From JAIBJN01 sp963784175 (GTDB taxonomy: Bacteria; Actinomycetota; Thermoleophilia; Gaiellales; Gaiellaceae), in contig CAWAQJ010000017.1 of the NCBI GenBank assembly GCA_963784175.1, forward strand, positions 62,001 through 126,000: a stretch of DNA of 64,000 bases, in the 5' to 3' direction. The position numbers were made by a program, and so were the translations under genes. Below, piece by piece: positions 25,273-32,751 of the stretch (its first letter is position 1; each line of letters starts with the position of its first letter). The notes below the pieces were generated by a model. It was not told the origin of the DNA. It saw only the letters and a program-made list of their open reading frames with translations, and did not search any database.

Positions 25273-26282
25273 TAGCGCCCTCCTCCGGTCGCCTCGAGCA
25301 GGTACTCGACGAGCCCGTCGAGCTGCGGTTCAGTGAAGACTTCTCCGAAATTGTCCGGCATCGCGTCCTCGTAACCCTCCGCGATGCTAGCGCTCGGGTC
25401 GACGATCGACTCCATGACGAAGTCGGCGTCGGCGCCCTGGAGGACCTCGTCGAGATTCGGGCCGACCTCCCCGGTCGTGCCCGCATCGGCGAGCGTGTGG
25501 CACGAGCCGCACTGCTGGGTGAAGAGCGCCTTGCCCTGCACTGACCCGCCCTCGCGGGCGAGCCGCTGCTGCTCCTCGACCCACGCCTCGAAGTCGGGCA
25601 TGGAGAGGACGCGCGCCTGCGAGCGCATGACGGCGTGCCCGAGCCCGCAGAGCTCGGTGCAGATGACGTCGTACTCGCCGATCTCCGTCGGCTCGACGAC
25701 CGTCCGCGTCGTGACTCCCTGGACCGCGTCCTGCTTCATCCGCCATTCAGGTACCCAGAACGAGTGGATCACGTCCTTCGAGGTGATCAGGAACTCCACG
25801 GCCTGGTCGACGGGGACCACGAGCTCGCCGGTCGTGAGCGGGCGGCCGCCCTCGACCTCGATGTCCGGATACGTGAACGTCCAGGCGAACTGCTCGCCCG
25901 TCACCTCGACCACCCGGTGATCCGAGGGCAGGTCTTCGGACTGCGCGAGCGCGACGCCCGAGTAGATCGCGATGAACGTGACGAGAATCGTGGGGACCAG
26001 CGTCCAGACGATCTCGAGGCCCGTGTGCCCGTGGATCGGGCTCCCGTCGTCCATGTCTCCGGGCGGCGCCCTGAACTTGTAGACCGCGTAGGACGTCACA
26101 CCGGCGACGAGCGCGAAGATGACGACGCAGATGATCGTCACGACCCAGTAGACGGAGTCGATGATCCCCGCCTGCTTGGAGGCAGCGTCAGGCAGCCAGG
26201 GTATGAAAACCGCGACGACCGCCAGGGCAGCGCCGACGGCCACCCCGACCAGCGTCATCTGGATGATCGAGCGCTTTCGCAC
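25272..26282 (-). CDS. ctaC: Cytochrome c oxidase subunit II fused to cytochrome c (caa3 type)
   Basis: A 336-residue protein: N-terminal helix, second helix (VYWVVTIICVVIFALVAGVT), then the cupredoxin domain with CuA ligands in VIHSFWVPEW and CTELCGLGHAVMRS, and a C-terminal cytochrome c domain with CGSCH (QQCGSCHTLADAG) and a distal Met in EDAMPDNFGE. This makes the complex a caa3 oxidase that can take electrons from small cytochromes. It is the first gene of the operon ctaC-ctaD-Usp-ctaE-Usp. No ctaA/ctaB heme-a genes are nearby. Confidence 0.95.
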   Translation of the reverse strand: MRKRSIIQMTLVGVAVGAALAVVAVFIPWLPDAASKQAGIIDSVYWVVTIICVVIFALVAGVTSYAVYKFRAPPGDMDDGSPIHGHTGLEIVWTLVPTILVTFIAIYSGVALAQSEDLPSDHRVVEVTGEQFAWTFTYPDIEVEGGRPLTTGELVVPVDQAVEFLITSKDVIHSFWVPEWRMKQDAVQGVTTRTVVEPTEIGEYDVICTELCGLGHAVMRSQARVLSMPDFEAWVEEQQRLAREGGSVQGKALFTQQCGSCHTLADAGTTGEVGPNLDEVLQGADADFVMESIVDPSASIAEGYEDAMPDNFGEVFTEPQLDGLVEYLLEATGGGR

Positions 26283-26384
26283 GTAGCAAGCAGGGTCTCG
26301 CGGCCCGGGAGAACCCTAACGCACCGTATCCCTGCTTGAGGCTCGACCGTTCTCCTTCTGAACCCCGAAGGAGGCACATCGAGC

Positions 26385-26615
26385 ATGGGTATCGGCGCAA
26401 GCATCTTCCTCGTTGCCGTCGGCGCGATTCTCGCGTTCGCAGTGACGGCAGACGTTCAGGGCATCGACATCGCAACCGTCGGCTGGATCCTGATGATCGT
26501 GGGCATCGTGGGCTTCCTGCTCTCGCTCGTCTTCTGGTCGACGTGGGGCGGCGTCGGGACCTGGCGACGCGAGACGATCGTTCACCAGGATCCGTACAAC
26601 CGGCCTCCCTACTAG
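26385..26615 (+). CDS. Small two-helix membrane protein (DUF6458-like)
   Basis: A 76-residue protein starting MGIGASIFLVAVGAILAFAV, then a second helix WILMIVGIVGFLLSLVFWST, and a polar tail TWRRETIVHQDPYNRPPY. This architecture recurs in an actinobacterial family of unknown function. AAGGAGG precedes the ATG by about 10 nt. It diverges from ctaC across about 100 bp, so a shared regulatory region is likely. Confidence 0.8.
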   Translation: MGIGASIFLVAVGAILAFAVTADVQGIDIATVGWILMIVGIVGFLLSLVFWSTWGGVGTWRRETIVHQDPYNRPPY

Positions 26616-26638
26616 AGGCCCCTCGCTTCCTCCTCCCT

Positions 26639-26670
26639 GCCGAGGGGCGGGCTTCGGTCCGCCCCTCGGC
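26639..26670 (+). terminator. Strong hairpin after the two-helix membrane protein gene
   Basis: GCCGAGGGGCGG (26639-26650) pairs perfectly with CCGCCCCTCGGC (26659-26670) around an eight-base loop, 23 bp past the stop. No T run follows, as is frequent for terminators in GC-rich actinobacteria. Confidence 0.7.
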
Positions 26671-26696
26671 GTCTCCGAGCTCCAGGACGTCAAAGC

Positions 26697-26714
26697 GGGC
26701 GCCGTTCGGCGCCC
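26697..26714. terminator. Second hairpin
   Basis: GGGCGCC and GGCGCCC pair around GTTC. It lies between the plus-strand terminator at 26639 and the minus-strand one at 26736, and may back up either. Confidence 0.4.
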
Positions 26715-26735
26715 GTCGTGTCGGACCATGAAAAA

Positions 26736-26770
26736 GGGCGCCGCGCGCTCGAAGCGAGTGCGCGGCGCCC
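26736..26770 (-). terminator. Intrinsic terminator of the 21-aa peptide gene
   Basis: GGGCGCCGCGC (26736-26746) pairs with GCGCGGCGCCC (26760-26770). On the minus strand it is followed by TTTTT, and it begins 11 bp after the stop of the small gene at 26782-26847, so it ends that transcript. Confidence 0.75.
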
Positions 26771-26781
26771 GGCTCCCGAGC

Positions 26782-26847
26782 CTAGAAGATCAGGATCAGG
26801 ATGATGATGACGAGAATGAGGGCCAGAAGGCCGCCGCCGATATACAT
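26782..26847 (-). CDS. 21-residue hydrophobic membrane peptide
   Basis: A tiny gene missed by length cut-offs. The peptide starts MYIGGGLLALI and continues as one unbroken run of Leu, Ile and Val to a final Phe: a single membrane helix. Three things support it: GGAGG lies 5 nt before the ATG, third codon positions are mostly C or G, and a T-tailed terminator follows 11 bp after the stop. It could be a subunit or modulator of a membrane complex, or a stress peptide. Its promoter must lie in 26848-26924 or within repeat copy C. Confidence 0.65.
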   Translation of the reverse strand: MYIGGGLLALILVIIILILIF

Positions 26848-26923
26848 GCTCTCCTCCTAGTTGGTTCGCGGTCTTAACGGAGGAAGCGCGGAAAGAGTTT
26901 CGGGCTCGCGCCGAACGGCACTA

Positions 26924-27082
26924 GGAGGGTTTGGCGGAACGGTGCTCGCTGCCGGGGTGCGATGGTCGTTCCGAGGCAAGGACGCAGGGAGCGTTCGTAC
27001 CTGGAAGGTACGGGCGCGACTGAGGACGCGGCATCGGGGCGAGCAGCGCCGGCAGCACCGCCGCCGTTTCGTCAAGCCCTCC
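26924..27082 (+). repeat. Dispersed structured repeat, long copy C
   Basis: A 159-bp element collinear with copy B. Outer arms 26924-26939 and 27067-27082 pair over 16 bp with three G-U pairs. Inner helices: 26948-26955 with 27049-27056 (perfect), and hairpin 26997-27001/27007-27011. Compared with copy B, a G-C pair is flipped to C-G in the hairpin and a C-G is T-A in the inner helix, so pairing rather than sequence is kept. It ends 3 bp before the stop of the minus-strand SDR gene. Confidence 0.82.
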
Positions 27083-27085
27083 AAA

Positions 27086-27862
27086 TCAGTTGTGGAGGAC
27101 GCGGCCTTCCATGCCGCCCGCCACGACCACGACCTGCCCCGTGACGTGCCCGGAGAGCTCGTCGGAGGCGAGCACGACGATCTGGCGCGCGACGTCCTCG
27201 GGCTGCGCGACCTTCCGGAGCGCCATCGTCCGCGTCGCCCTGTCGATGACGCTCGGGTCGTCGAGCGTGGAGCGCGTCATGGGCGAGATCGTCCAGCCCG
27301 GGCAGACCGCGTTGACGCGTCCGCCGGGGGCGACCCGCACGACCTCGTTCTTGAGGCTGAGGAGGAGCCCCCTCACGATCGCGGACTTGGCCGAGGCGTA
27401 GTCGGCGTGGCCGGCCTCGCCGTAGATCCCGGCCGTCGAGCCCACCAGCACGAGGCTTCCTCCGCCGGCGCGCTCCACCTCGCGCAGGAACCCGCGCGCG
27501 GTGAGGAACGTGGCGGTGAGGTTGGCCGCGAGCGTCTCCTGCCACCGGTCGAGCGACAGCTCCCACAGCGGCACGTCCTCCTCGGGCCAGACGCCGGCGA
27601 CGGCGGCGCAGACGTCGAGGCCGCCGAGCTGCTCTCGAGCCTCGGCGAAAAGCCGGTCTGCGTCGTCCTCACGCCGCAGGTCTGCCTGGAGCAGCACCGA
27701 GCCCTCGCAGTCGGCCGCGACCGCCTCGGCCCGCTCACGGCCCTGGTGGAAGTGCACGCCGACGCGGCAGCCCTCGGCTGCGAACGCGCGTGCGCAGGCA
27801 GCGCCGATCCCGCCGGACGCCCCGGTTACGAGCACGCGCTTGCCTGCCAGCCCCGTCTCCAC
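27086..27862 (-). CDS. Short-chain dehydrogenase/reductase (FabG-like)
   Basis: A 258-residue classical SDR. Nucleotide site VLVTGASGGIGAACARAFAA; catalytic Ser in VLVGSTAGIYG and Tyr-Lys in HADYASAKSAIV; NAG-type motif altered to AAVAGVW; C-terminal GHVTGQVVVVAGGM as in FabG. It probably reduces a 3-keto group with NADPH, but a true 3-oxoacyl-ACP role is not shown because no other fatty-acid gene is near. Confidence 0.88.
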   Translation of the reverse strand: METGLAGKRVLVTGASGGIGAACARAFAAEGCRVGVHFHQGRERAEAVAADCEGSVLLQADLRREDDADRLFAEAREQLGGLDVCAAVAGVWPEEDVPLWELSLDRWQETLAANLTATFLTARGFLREVERAGGGSLVLVGSTAGIYGEAGHADYASAKSAIVRGLLLSLKNEVVRVAPGGRVNAVCPGWTISPMTRSTLDDPSVIDRATRTMALRKVAQPEDVARQIVVLASDELSGHVTGQVVVVAGGMEGRVLHN

Positions 27863-27954
27863 CGAAGGGAAATGTTTTCACCTCGGGCGAGAAAACTCGA
27901 CCGGCAGCTGTCGTCGGGTCGCCTAGAGGCGTCTCAGCGAGTGTCACCGCGCCG

Positions 27955-27999
27955 CGGCTCGGCCCACGGGAATCGGGCGAGACACCGTGGGTCGAGCCG
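27955..27999. repeat. Long imperfect inverted repeat between small ORF and SDR gene
   Basis: CGGCTCGGCCCACGG (27955-27969) pairs with CCGTGGGTCGAGCCG (27985-27999), 15 bp with one non-canonical pair, around a 15-base loop. It lies downstream of the 37-residue peptide gene and upstream of the SDR gene on the minus strand, so it may be a terminator or a leader structure. The rest of 27863-28018 shows no gene. Confidence 0.55.
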
Positions 28000-28018
28000 T
28001 AGCGCGGCCTGGGCGGAG

Positions 28019-28132
28019 CTACGAGCGCCGCCACTCGAGACGCTTGCGCTCGTCGACGCGGGAATCCGCACCGAAGAGGACGGCAAGAGGCCCGACTAGC
28101 AGGAGAAAGAGGAGGATGAGGGCGATTTCCAT
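28019..28132 (-). CDS. 37-residue small membrane protein
   Basis: Starts MEIALILLFLLLVGPLAVLF, one membrane helix, then GADSRVDERKRLEWRRS, a charged tail with the GxDSR pattern I know from small actinobacterial membrane proteins of unknown function. Third positions are mostly G or C. GAGGG lies very close to the ATG, so ribosome binding is uncertain. Divergent from a LysR gene across 59 bp. Confidence 0.6.
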   Translation of the reverse strand: MEIALILLFLLLVGPLAVLFGADSRVDERKRLEWRRS

Positions 28133-28191
28133 ACCCTCAGCATCGGCCCGCTGGTCGATTAGCACAAGTCAAGTTATGATTCATTTCGATT
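28133..28191 (+). promoter_or_regulatory. AT-rich divergent promoter region, likely LysR operator
   Basis: The 59 bp between the 37-residue peptide gene and the LysR gene are clearly AT-richer than their surroundings. TATGAT (28175-28180) is a good -10 for the regulator, 11 bp before its ATG. LysR proteins usually bind such a divergent gap and control both sides. Confidence 0.45.
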
Positions 28192-29142
28192 ATGCGGTCT
28201 GATGGATGGCTCGGGGTGGAATTGCGGCATCTCGCCGCGCTTCAGGCGGTCGCCGAGGAGGGCTCGTTCGGCCGGGCCGCGGAGCGCCTCGGCTACACCC
28301 AGTCCGCGGTCAGCCAGCAGATCCAGGCGCTCGAGCGGGTGGTCGGGCAGCGGCTCGTCGAGCGGCCGGGCGGACCGCGCCGCGTCTCGCTCACCGAGGC
28401 GGGCGAGCTCCTCCTGCGCCACGCAGCCGGCATCGTCGCGCGCCTTCAGGCGGCCCAGGCCGATCTCGCCGCCTTCACCGAGGGGTCGGTCGGCACCCTG
28501 CGCGTCGGCACGTTCCAGAGCGTCGGCGCCCGCGTCCTGCCGCGGTTGCTACGGACCTTCACCGAGACGTGGCCGGACGTTTCCATCCAGCTCACCGAGG
28601 CCGCCGACGACGGCGCGCTGCTCGACGCGGTCGAGCGGGGCGAGCTCGACTTCACGTTCGTGATGCTCCCGGCCGAGGAGGGCCCGTTCGAGAGCTTCGA
28701 GCTCATGCGCGACCCCTACGTCGTCGTCCTGCCCACAGACTCGCCGCTCGCCACGCGTCCGAAGCCCCCTTCGCTGCGCGAGGTGGCGGCGATGCCGCTG
28801 ATCGGCAACCGCCAGTGCCGCAGCGTCCACCAGATCGAGAACCGCTTCCGAGACGCCGGCCTCGAGCCGCGGATCGTCTTCCGCTCCGACGACAACGGCA
28901 CGATCCAGGAGCTCGTCGCGGCCGGCGTCGGCGCCGCGCTCGTCCCGCTGCTCACGGTCGACCCGGCCCACGAGGGGACCGTCGTCATCGGGCTCGAGAG
29001 CGTGCCGCCCCGCCGCATCGGCCTCGCCTGGCACCGCGACCGCTACCGCTCGCCGGCGGCACGGGCCTTCGTCGACCTCGCCGCGGAGGTGTGCGCCCGC
29101 GTCGAAGCCGACCTGATGGGCGAAGCCTCCGCAGCGGCCTAG
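28192..29142 (+). CDS. LysR-family transcriptional regulator
   Basis: A 316-residue regulator. The winged helix is LRHLAALQAVAEEGSFGRAA followed by the recognition helix TQSAVSQQIQALE. The C-terminal periplasmic-binding-like domain starts at GTLRVGTFQSVGARVLPRLL and holds the effector site. ATG at 28192 or GTG at 28216 may be used; the latter trims a short unconserved lead. A likely target is the divergent small membrane gene and perhaps the SDR behind it. Its stop overlaps the anti-sigma-like gene by 4 bp. Confidence 0.92.
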   Translation: MRSDGWLGVELRHLAALQAVAEEGSFGRAAERLGYTQSAVSQQIQALERVVGQRLVERPGGPRRVSLTEAGELLLRHAAGIVARLQAAQADLAAFTEGSVGTLRVGTFQSVGARVLPRLLRTFTETWPDVSIQLTEAADDGALLDAVERGELDFTFVMLPAEEGPFESFELMRDPYVVVLPTDSPLATRPKPPSLREVAAMPLIGNRQCRSVHQIENRFRDAGLEPRIVFRSDDNGTIQELVAAGVGAALVPLLTVDPAHEGTVVIGLESVPPRRIGLAWHRDRYRSPAARAFVDLAAEVCARVEADLMGEASAAA

Positions 29143-29915
29143 GGCTGCTCGAGCGACTCGGCGATCTCGATCGCGCGCTCGCGGTCGATCTCGCCCTCGA
29201 TGCGCACGAGCTTCGTCCCGTGCTCGACGAGGAGCGTGTTGCCCGCGAGCCTGCCCATGTCCTCGCCCATCTCGCCCGTGTCCGTCCTGAAGACGACGAA
29301 ATGCGGGCCGCCCTCGAGCCAGAGCGCGCGGTTCCCGTCGATCGTGAGGCGTTCGACGGACGTCCCGACATCGACCATCTTGTCGAGGTACCGCGTGTCG
29401 ATGGCGCCGTCGAACTCCGTCACGAGGATTCCGACACCGGTGTATTGCGAGCGCGGCACGCCGTCCCCGGGCCCGTAGACGAGCGTCAGGCGAAGGCCGT
29501 AGGGCTCCTCCGCCGCGTAGGCGCCGTCGGGCTGTCCCAGCGCGGTGGGCACGAGCACGCCCGGCGACGTCACCCACGGACTGTCGTCCTGGATGGGAAG
29601 CGCGTCCCCCAGGAGAAGCTCAGGCGGCGCCGGATCGGGCGTCGGAACGGTCGGGAGCGACTCCACCCGCTGCACGGTCGCACCGCGGAGCCCGAAGAAT
29701 TCGAGCACAGCCGTGCGCGCCGGGGGGACGGCCATGACCGCACCGACCGCCACGGCGAGGACCGCAAAGGCCAACACGAGCGCCCGGCGGCTGGGGCGCC
29801 GGCGCTGAGGGCGCGTGTCGGCGAGGCGCCGCTGCACCGCCTCGGAGACGTCGGGCGCCTCGGGGAAGGCCAGTCCGTCGCCCAGCAGGCGGAGGGAGCG
29901 CTCGAGCTCGGTCAT
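29139..29915 (-). CDS. Membrane protein coupled to a sigma factor, putative anti-sigma
   Basis: A 258-residue single-pass protein: a 45-residue cytoplasmic N-terminus (MTELERSLRLLGDGLAFPEA), one helix (ALVLAFAVLAVAVGAVMAV) and an outer domain with DUF4367-like features (GNRALWLEGGPHFVVF, then a LVEHGTKLVRIEGE strand). There is no HxxxCxxC zinc motif. The ATGA overlap with the upstream sigma gene makes an anti-sigma or signal-relay role likely. ARTAVLEFFGLRG right after the helix is a recurrent pattern in such proteins. Confidence 0.75.
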   Translation of the reverse strand: MTELERSLRLLGDGLAFPEAPDVSEAVQRRLADTRPQRRRPSRRALVLAFAVLAVAVGAVMAVPPARTAVLEFFGLRGATVQRVESLPTVPTPDPAPPELLLGDALPIQDDSPWVTSPGVLVPTALGQPDGAYAAEEPYGLRLTLVYGPGDGVPRSQYTGVGILVTEFDGAIDTRYLDKMVDVGTSVERLTIDGNRALWLEGGPHFVVFRTDTGEMGEDMGRLAGNTLLVEHGTKLVRIEGEIDRERAIEIAESLEQP

Positions 29916-30469
29916 CGCTCCACCTCCATCCGCTCGCGGAGGCGGTCGAGCGCCCGCGACGTCCGGGACTTCACGGTGCCGCGCCGCCAGCCGAGGGTCG
30001 CCGCGGTCTCCTCCTCGGAGAGCCCGAGGAAGTACCGGCAGCCGATCACCAGGCGATCGTCCTCACGCAGGTCGTTCACGGCAGCCAGCAGCTCCTCGCG
30101 CATCTCGGCGTCCAGGAGGGCCGCCTCGGGGGACGGGACCGCGCCCCCCGAGAGCGGATCCTCGGCCGCGCGCAGCGCAAGCCGTTCGCGCCGGCCGGCC
30201 GATCTGCGGCGATTGCGCGCCTCGTTGGCCACGATGGAGAGCAGCCAGGGCCGGAACGGCGCTCCCTGGCGGAAGCGGCCGAGTGCGCGATAGGCCTTGA
30301 CGAAGGCCTCCTGCACGGCGTCCTCGGCATCGGCTGCGGAGCCGGTGATGAGGTACGCGGTGCGAAACGCGATCGTTTGGTGCTCGTCCACGAGCGTGCC
30401 GTACGCACGCGTGTCTCCTTGCTTCGCCTGCGCGACTCGGTCGTCCTCCGCCAGTGGCCGGTCCCCCAC
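29912..30469 (-). CDS. ECF-type RNA polymerase sigma factor
   Basis: A 185-residue sigma-70 family protein. Region 2: RAYGTLVDEHQTIAFRTAYL and DAEDAVQEAFVKAYRALGRF; region 4: DLREDDRLVIGCRYFLGLSE plus the helix-turn-helix LGWRRGTVKSRTSRALDRLR. GTG at 30469 is chosen since the domain starts soon after; the longer open frame upstream is the shadow of the sugar dehydrogenase. It overlaps the next gene by 4 bp and probably directs a small envelope or stress regulon. Confidence 0.9.
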   Translation of the reverse strand: MGDRPLAEDDRVAQAKQGDTRAYGTLVDEHQTIAFRTAYLITGSAADAEDAVQEAFVKAYRALGRFRQGAPFRPWLLSIVANEARNRRRSAGRRERLALRAAEDPLSGGAVPSPEAALLDAEMREELLAAVNDLREDDRLVIGCRYFLGLSEEETAATLGWRRGTVKSRTSRALDRLRERMEVER

Positions 30470-30516
30470 TGCACCCGTTCTACACCGAACGAGCGGGAGG
30501 AGTTCCGGCGCCGTGC

Positions 30517-31701
30517 CTACGAGCGCGGGACGAGCTGATAGATCGTGCCGTCCGCCGAGAGCAGATAGAGCTCGCCGTCCAGGTCCTCGGCAAAGGAGGT
30601 CAGGCTGCGCACCGTGTACGGATGACCGCGGCGGTTGATCTCGCCGTCCATGTGCGCGACGCTCCAGATCTTGCCCGAGCAGTAGTCGCCGTAGAAGTAG
30701 CGGCCCCAGGCCTGGCGGCGGACAGCGGCGCCCCGGTAGACGTAGCCTCCCGTGACCGAACAGCCGTCGTCGTGCGTGTACTCCGTGATCGGCTCGACGA
30801 GCGTCCCCGCGGGAGTCAACGGCTTGTCCTCGAAGGGCGCGGAGCCTTCGAAGACGTCCCAGCCGAAGTTGTGGACGTCGCCGACCTGGTCGGACGCGAC
30901 GAAGTCGACCTCCTCGACGGCGTTCTGGCCGACGTCCCCGATCCAGAGGTCGCCGGTGACCCGGTCGAAGGAGAACCGCCAGGGGTTCCGCAGGCCGAAG
31001 CCGACCATCTCCCACTCCGCGCCCGGCGCGTCGACGTCCACGCGCAGGAGCTTGCCCAGCCTGCTGGAGAGATCCTGGGCACGGTTCTCGGGATCGCCGC
31101 CGTCGCCGCCGTCGCCCATGCCCACGTAGAGAAGCCCGTCCGGCCCGAAGGCGAGCTGGCCGCCGTTGTGGTTCGCGTAGGGCTGGGGGACGTAGAGGAG
31201 CTCGCGGGTCTCGACGGGCTGAGCGCCGCCCGCGCGGTACTCCTTCACGCGCGTGTTGCCCTCGGGGTCGGTGAAGTTGACGTAGAAGAGCCGGTTCGTC
31301 TCGTAGTCGGGATGGAACGCCATCGAGAGCAGGCCCTGCTCGCCGCCGTAGGCGATGTCCCCGACCAGATCGAGGAACGGCTCAGGCAACACGTCGCCTC
31401 CCTCGACGACGCGGATCCGGCCGATCTGCTCGACGACGTAGAGACGGCCGGGCTCGCCGGGCGCGCCCGTCGCGAACACCGGAGCTTCGAGTCCCGACGC
31501 GAATAGCCTGAGCGAGAGCGGGCCTCCGCGGCCGGGCGGACCTCCGGCCTCCGTCTCCCCGGTGTCGCTGCTAGGTGCGGGCGTCGTCTCCGTTGCGCCG
31601 GACGAGGTCGGCGGCGCGCCGTCCTGCTCGTCCGAATCGCCGCTGCACCCGGTCAGGAGCAGGAAGACGAGCACGGCGGCGACGAGGCGACCCCCCACCA
31701 T
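30517..31701 (-). CDS. PQQ-dependent sugar dehydrogenase lipoprotein (GSDH family)
   Basis: A 394-residue exported lipoprotein: signal peptide with lipobox LLTGC, a Ser/Thr/Pro linker, then a six-bladed beta propeller of the glucose/sorbosone dehydrogenase family. Signature blocks are HNGGQLAFGPDGLLYVGMGD with the adjacent GGDGGDPENRAQ calcium loop, and FGLRNPWRFSFDRVTGDLWI. PQQ would bind at the propeller centre; many relatives have no proven substrate and are named only by homology. It sits 47 bp upstream of the sigma gene on the same strand. Confidence 0.88.
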   Translation of the reverse strand: MVGGRLVAAVLVFLLLTGCSGDSDEQDGAPPTSSGATETTPAPSSDTGETEAGGPPGRGGPLSLRLFASGLEAPVFATGAPGEPGRLYVVEQIGRIRVVEGGDVLPEPFLDLVGDIAYGGEQGLLSMAFHPDYETNRLFYVNFTDPEGNTRVKEYRAGGAQPVETRELLYVPQPYANHNGGQLAFGPDGLLYVGMGDGGDGGDPENRAQDLSSRLGKLLRVDVDAPGAEWEMVGFGLRNPWRFSFDRVTGDLWIGDVGQNAVEEVDFVASDQVGDVHNFGWDVFEGSAPFEDKPLTPAGTLVEPITEYTHDDGCSVTGGYVYRGAAVRRQAWGRYFYGDYCSGKIWSVAHMDGEINRRGHPYTVRSLTSFAEDLDGELYLLSADGTIYQLVPRS

Positions 31702-31751
31702 GCCGTCAGGTTACGGATACGCCCCGCCGGACGAGGCGGTAACCGTTGCGG

Positions 31752-32687
31752 CTAGGAGGCGCCGGCGACGGCGGGGAACAGCGGCTCGCGGGCCGCGGTG
31801 CTCTCTCGCAGGGCCGCGAGCATCTCCGGGATGCCCGCGGAGCCGCCCTCGCCTGCGCGAAGAGCAGCGTGCACCCGACGCTTCGGCCCGAAGGCGATCG
31901 GCCGCACGGCCACGCCCGGGTTCACGCGGGTGAGCCCCATGTCCGGCGCGAAGGCGACGCCCGCGCCCGAGGCGACGAGGCTCTGCATCGCCGCGTAGTC
32001 GTCGAACTCGAAGCGAATCCGCGGATCGAAGCCGGCAGCGCGGCAGGCGCGCTCGGTGAAGGGATGGCAGGACGAGCGCGGTGTGCTGCGGATCCAGGTT
32101 TCGTCGGCCAGGTCGAGCAGCCGCACCGCGCGCTGGCGCGCCACCGGATGCCCTGCGGGAAGCACGATGCGCATCGACTCCTCCAGGAGGGTCTCGAGCG
32201 CGATCCGCGGGTCCTCGGGCAGAGGAACGTGGTCGTACTCGAAGACGATCGCGAGGTCCAGCTCGCGCGCGCACAGGCGTGCGAGCGAGATGAGCGGATC
32301 CGACTCTGCCACGGTCACCTCGATGTCGGGCCGGACGGCCGTGAAGCGGGCGAGCGCGTCGGGAATGATGCTGACCGCCGCCGTGGTGTTCGCGCCCACG
32401 CGCAGCTCGGGAGGCGACCCGGCGAGCTCGCGCAGCTCCGACTCGGCGGCCGCGAGGCGCTCGAGGATCGACTCGGCATGCTCCACGAGCCGCCAGCCGG
32501 CGGGGGTGAGGCTGACGCTCCTGGGGCCGCGCTCGACCAGCGGCACACCTGCCTCCCGCTCGAGCTTCGCCACCTGCTGGGAGACGGCGGAGGGCGTGAA
32601 GCGGAGCGACTCCGCCGCGCCCGCGATCGACCCGCGCAGGGCGACCTCCCGAAGGACGCGAAGGCGGCGGACATCGAGCATAAGCAC
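31752..32687 (-). CDS. LysR-family transcriptional regulator
   Basis: A 311-residue regulator: LDVRRLRVLREVALRGSIAG and FTPSAVSQQVAKLE form the winged helix; the effector domain starts at PPELRVGANTTAAVSIIPDA. It diverges from the FtsX permease gene across only 64 bp, so that ABC system is the most likely target. A second ATG six bases downstream of the first (32681) is equally possible as a start. Confidence 0.92.
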   Translation of the reverse strand: MLMLDVRRLRVLREVALRGSIAGAAESLRFTPSAVSQQVAKLEREAGVPLVERGPRSVSLTPAGWRLVEHAESILERLAAAESELRELAGSPPELRVGANTTAAVSIIPDALARFTAVRPDIEVTVAESDPLISLARLCARELDLAIVFEYDHVPLPEDPRIALETLLEESMRIVLPAGHPVARQRAVRLLDLADETWIRSTPRSSCHPFTERACRAAGFDPRIRFEFDDYAAMQSLVASGAGVAFAPDMGLTRVNPGVAVRPIAFGPKRRVHAALRAGEGGSAGIPEMLAALRESTAAREPLFPAVAGAS

Positions 32688-32751
32688 AGCTTAACCAAGG
32701 ACGTAGCAACATGACTGGTCGAAGCGAGCGGCTGCTGGCAGCGTTCACGGA

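Noticed and set aside
23327..25486. Long N-terminal extension of the tandem Usp frame
   Set aside because: It is the out-of-phase shadow of ctaD; the Usp protein starts at 23326 in an ATGA overlap.
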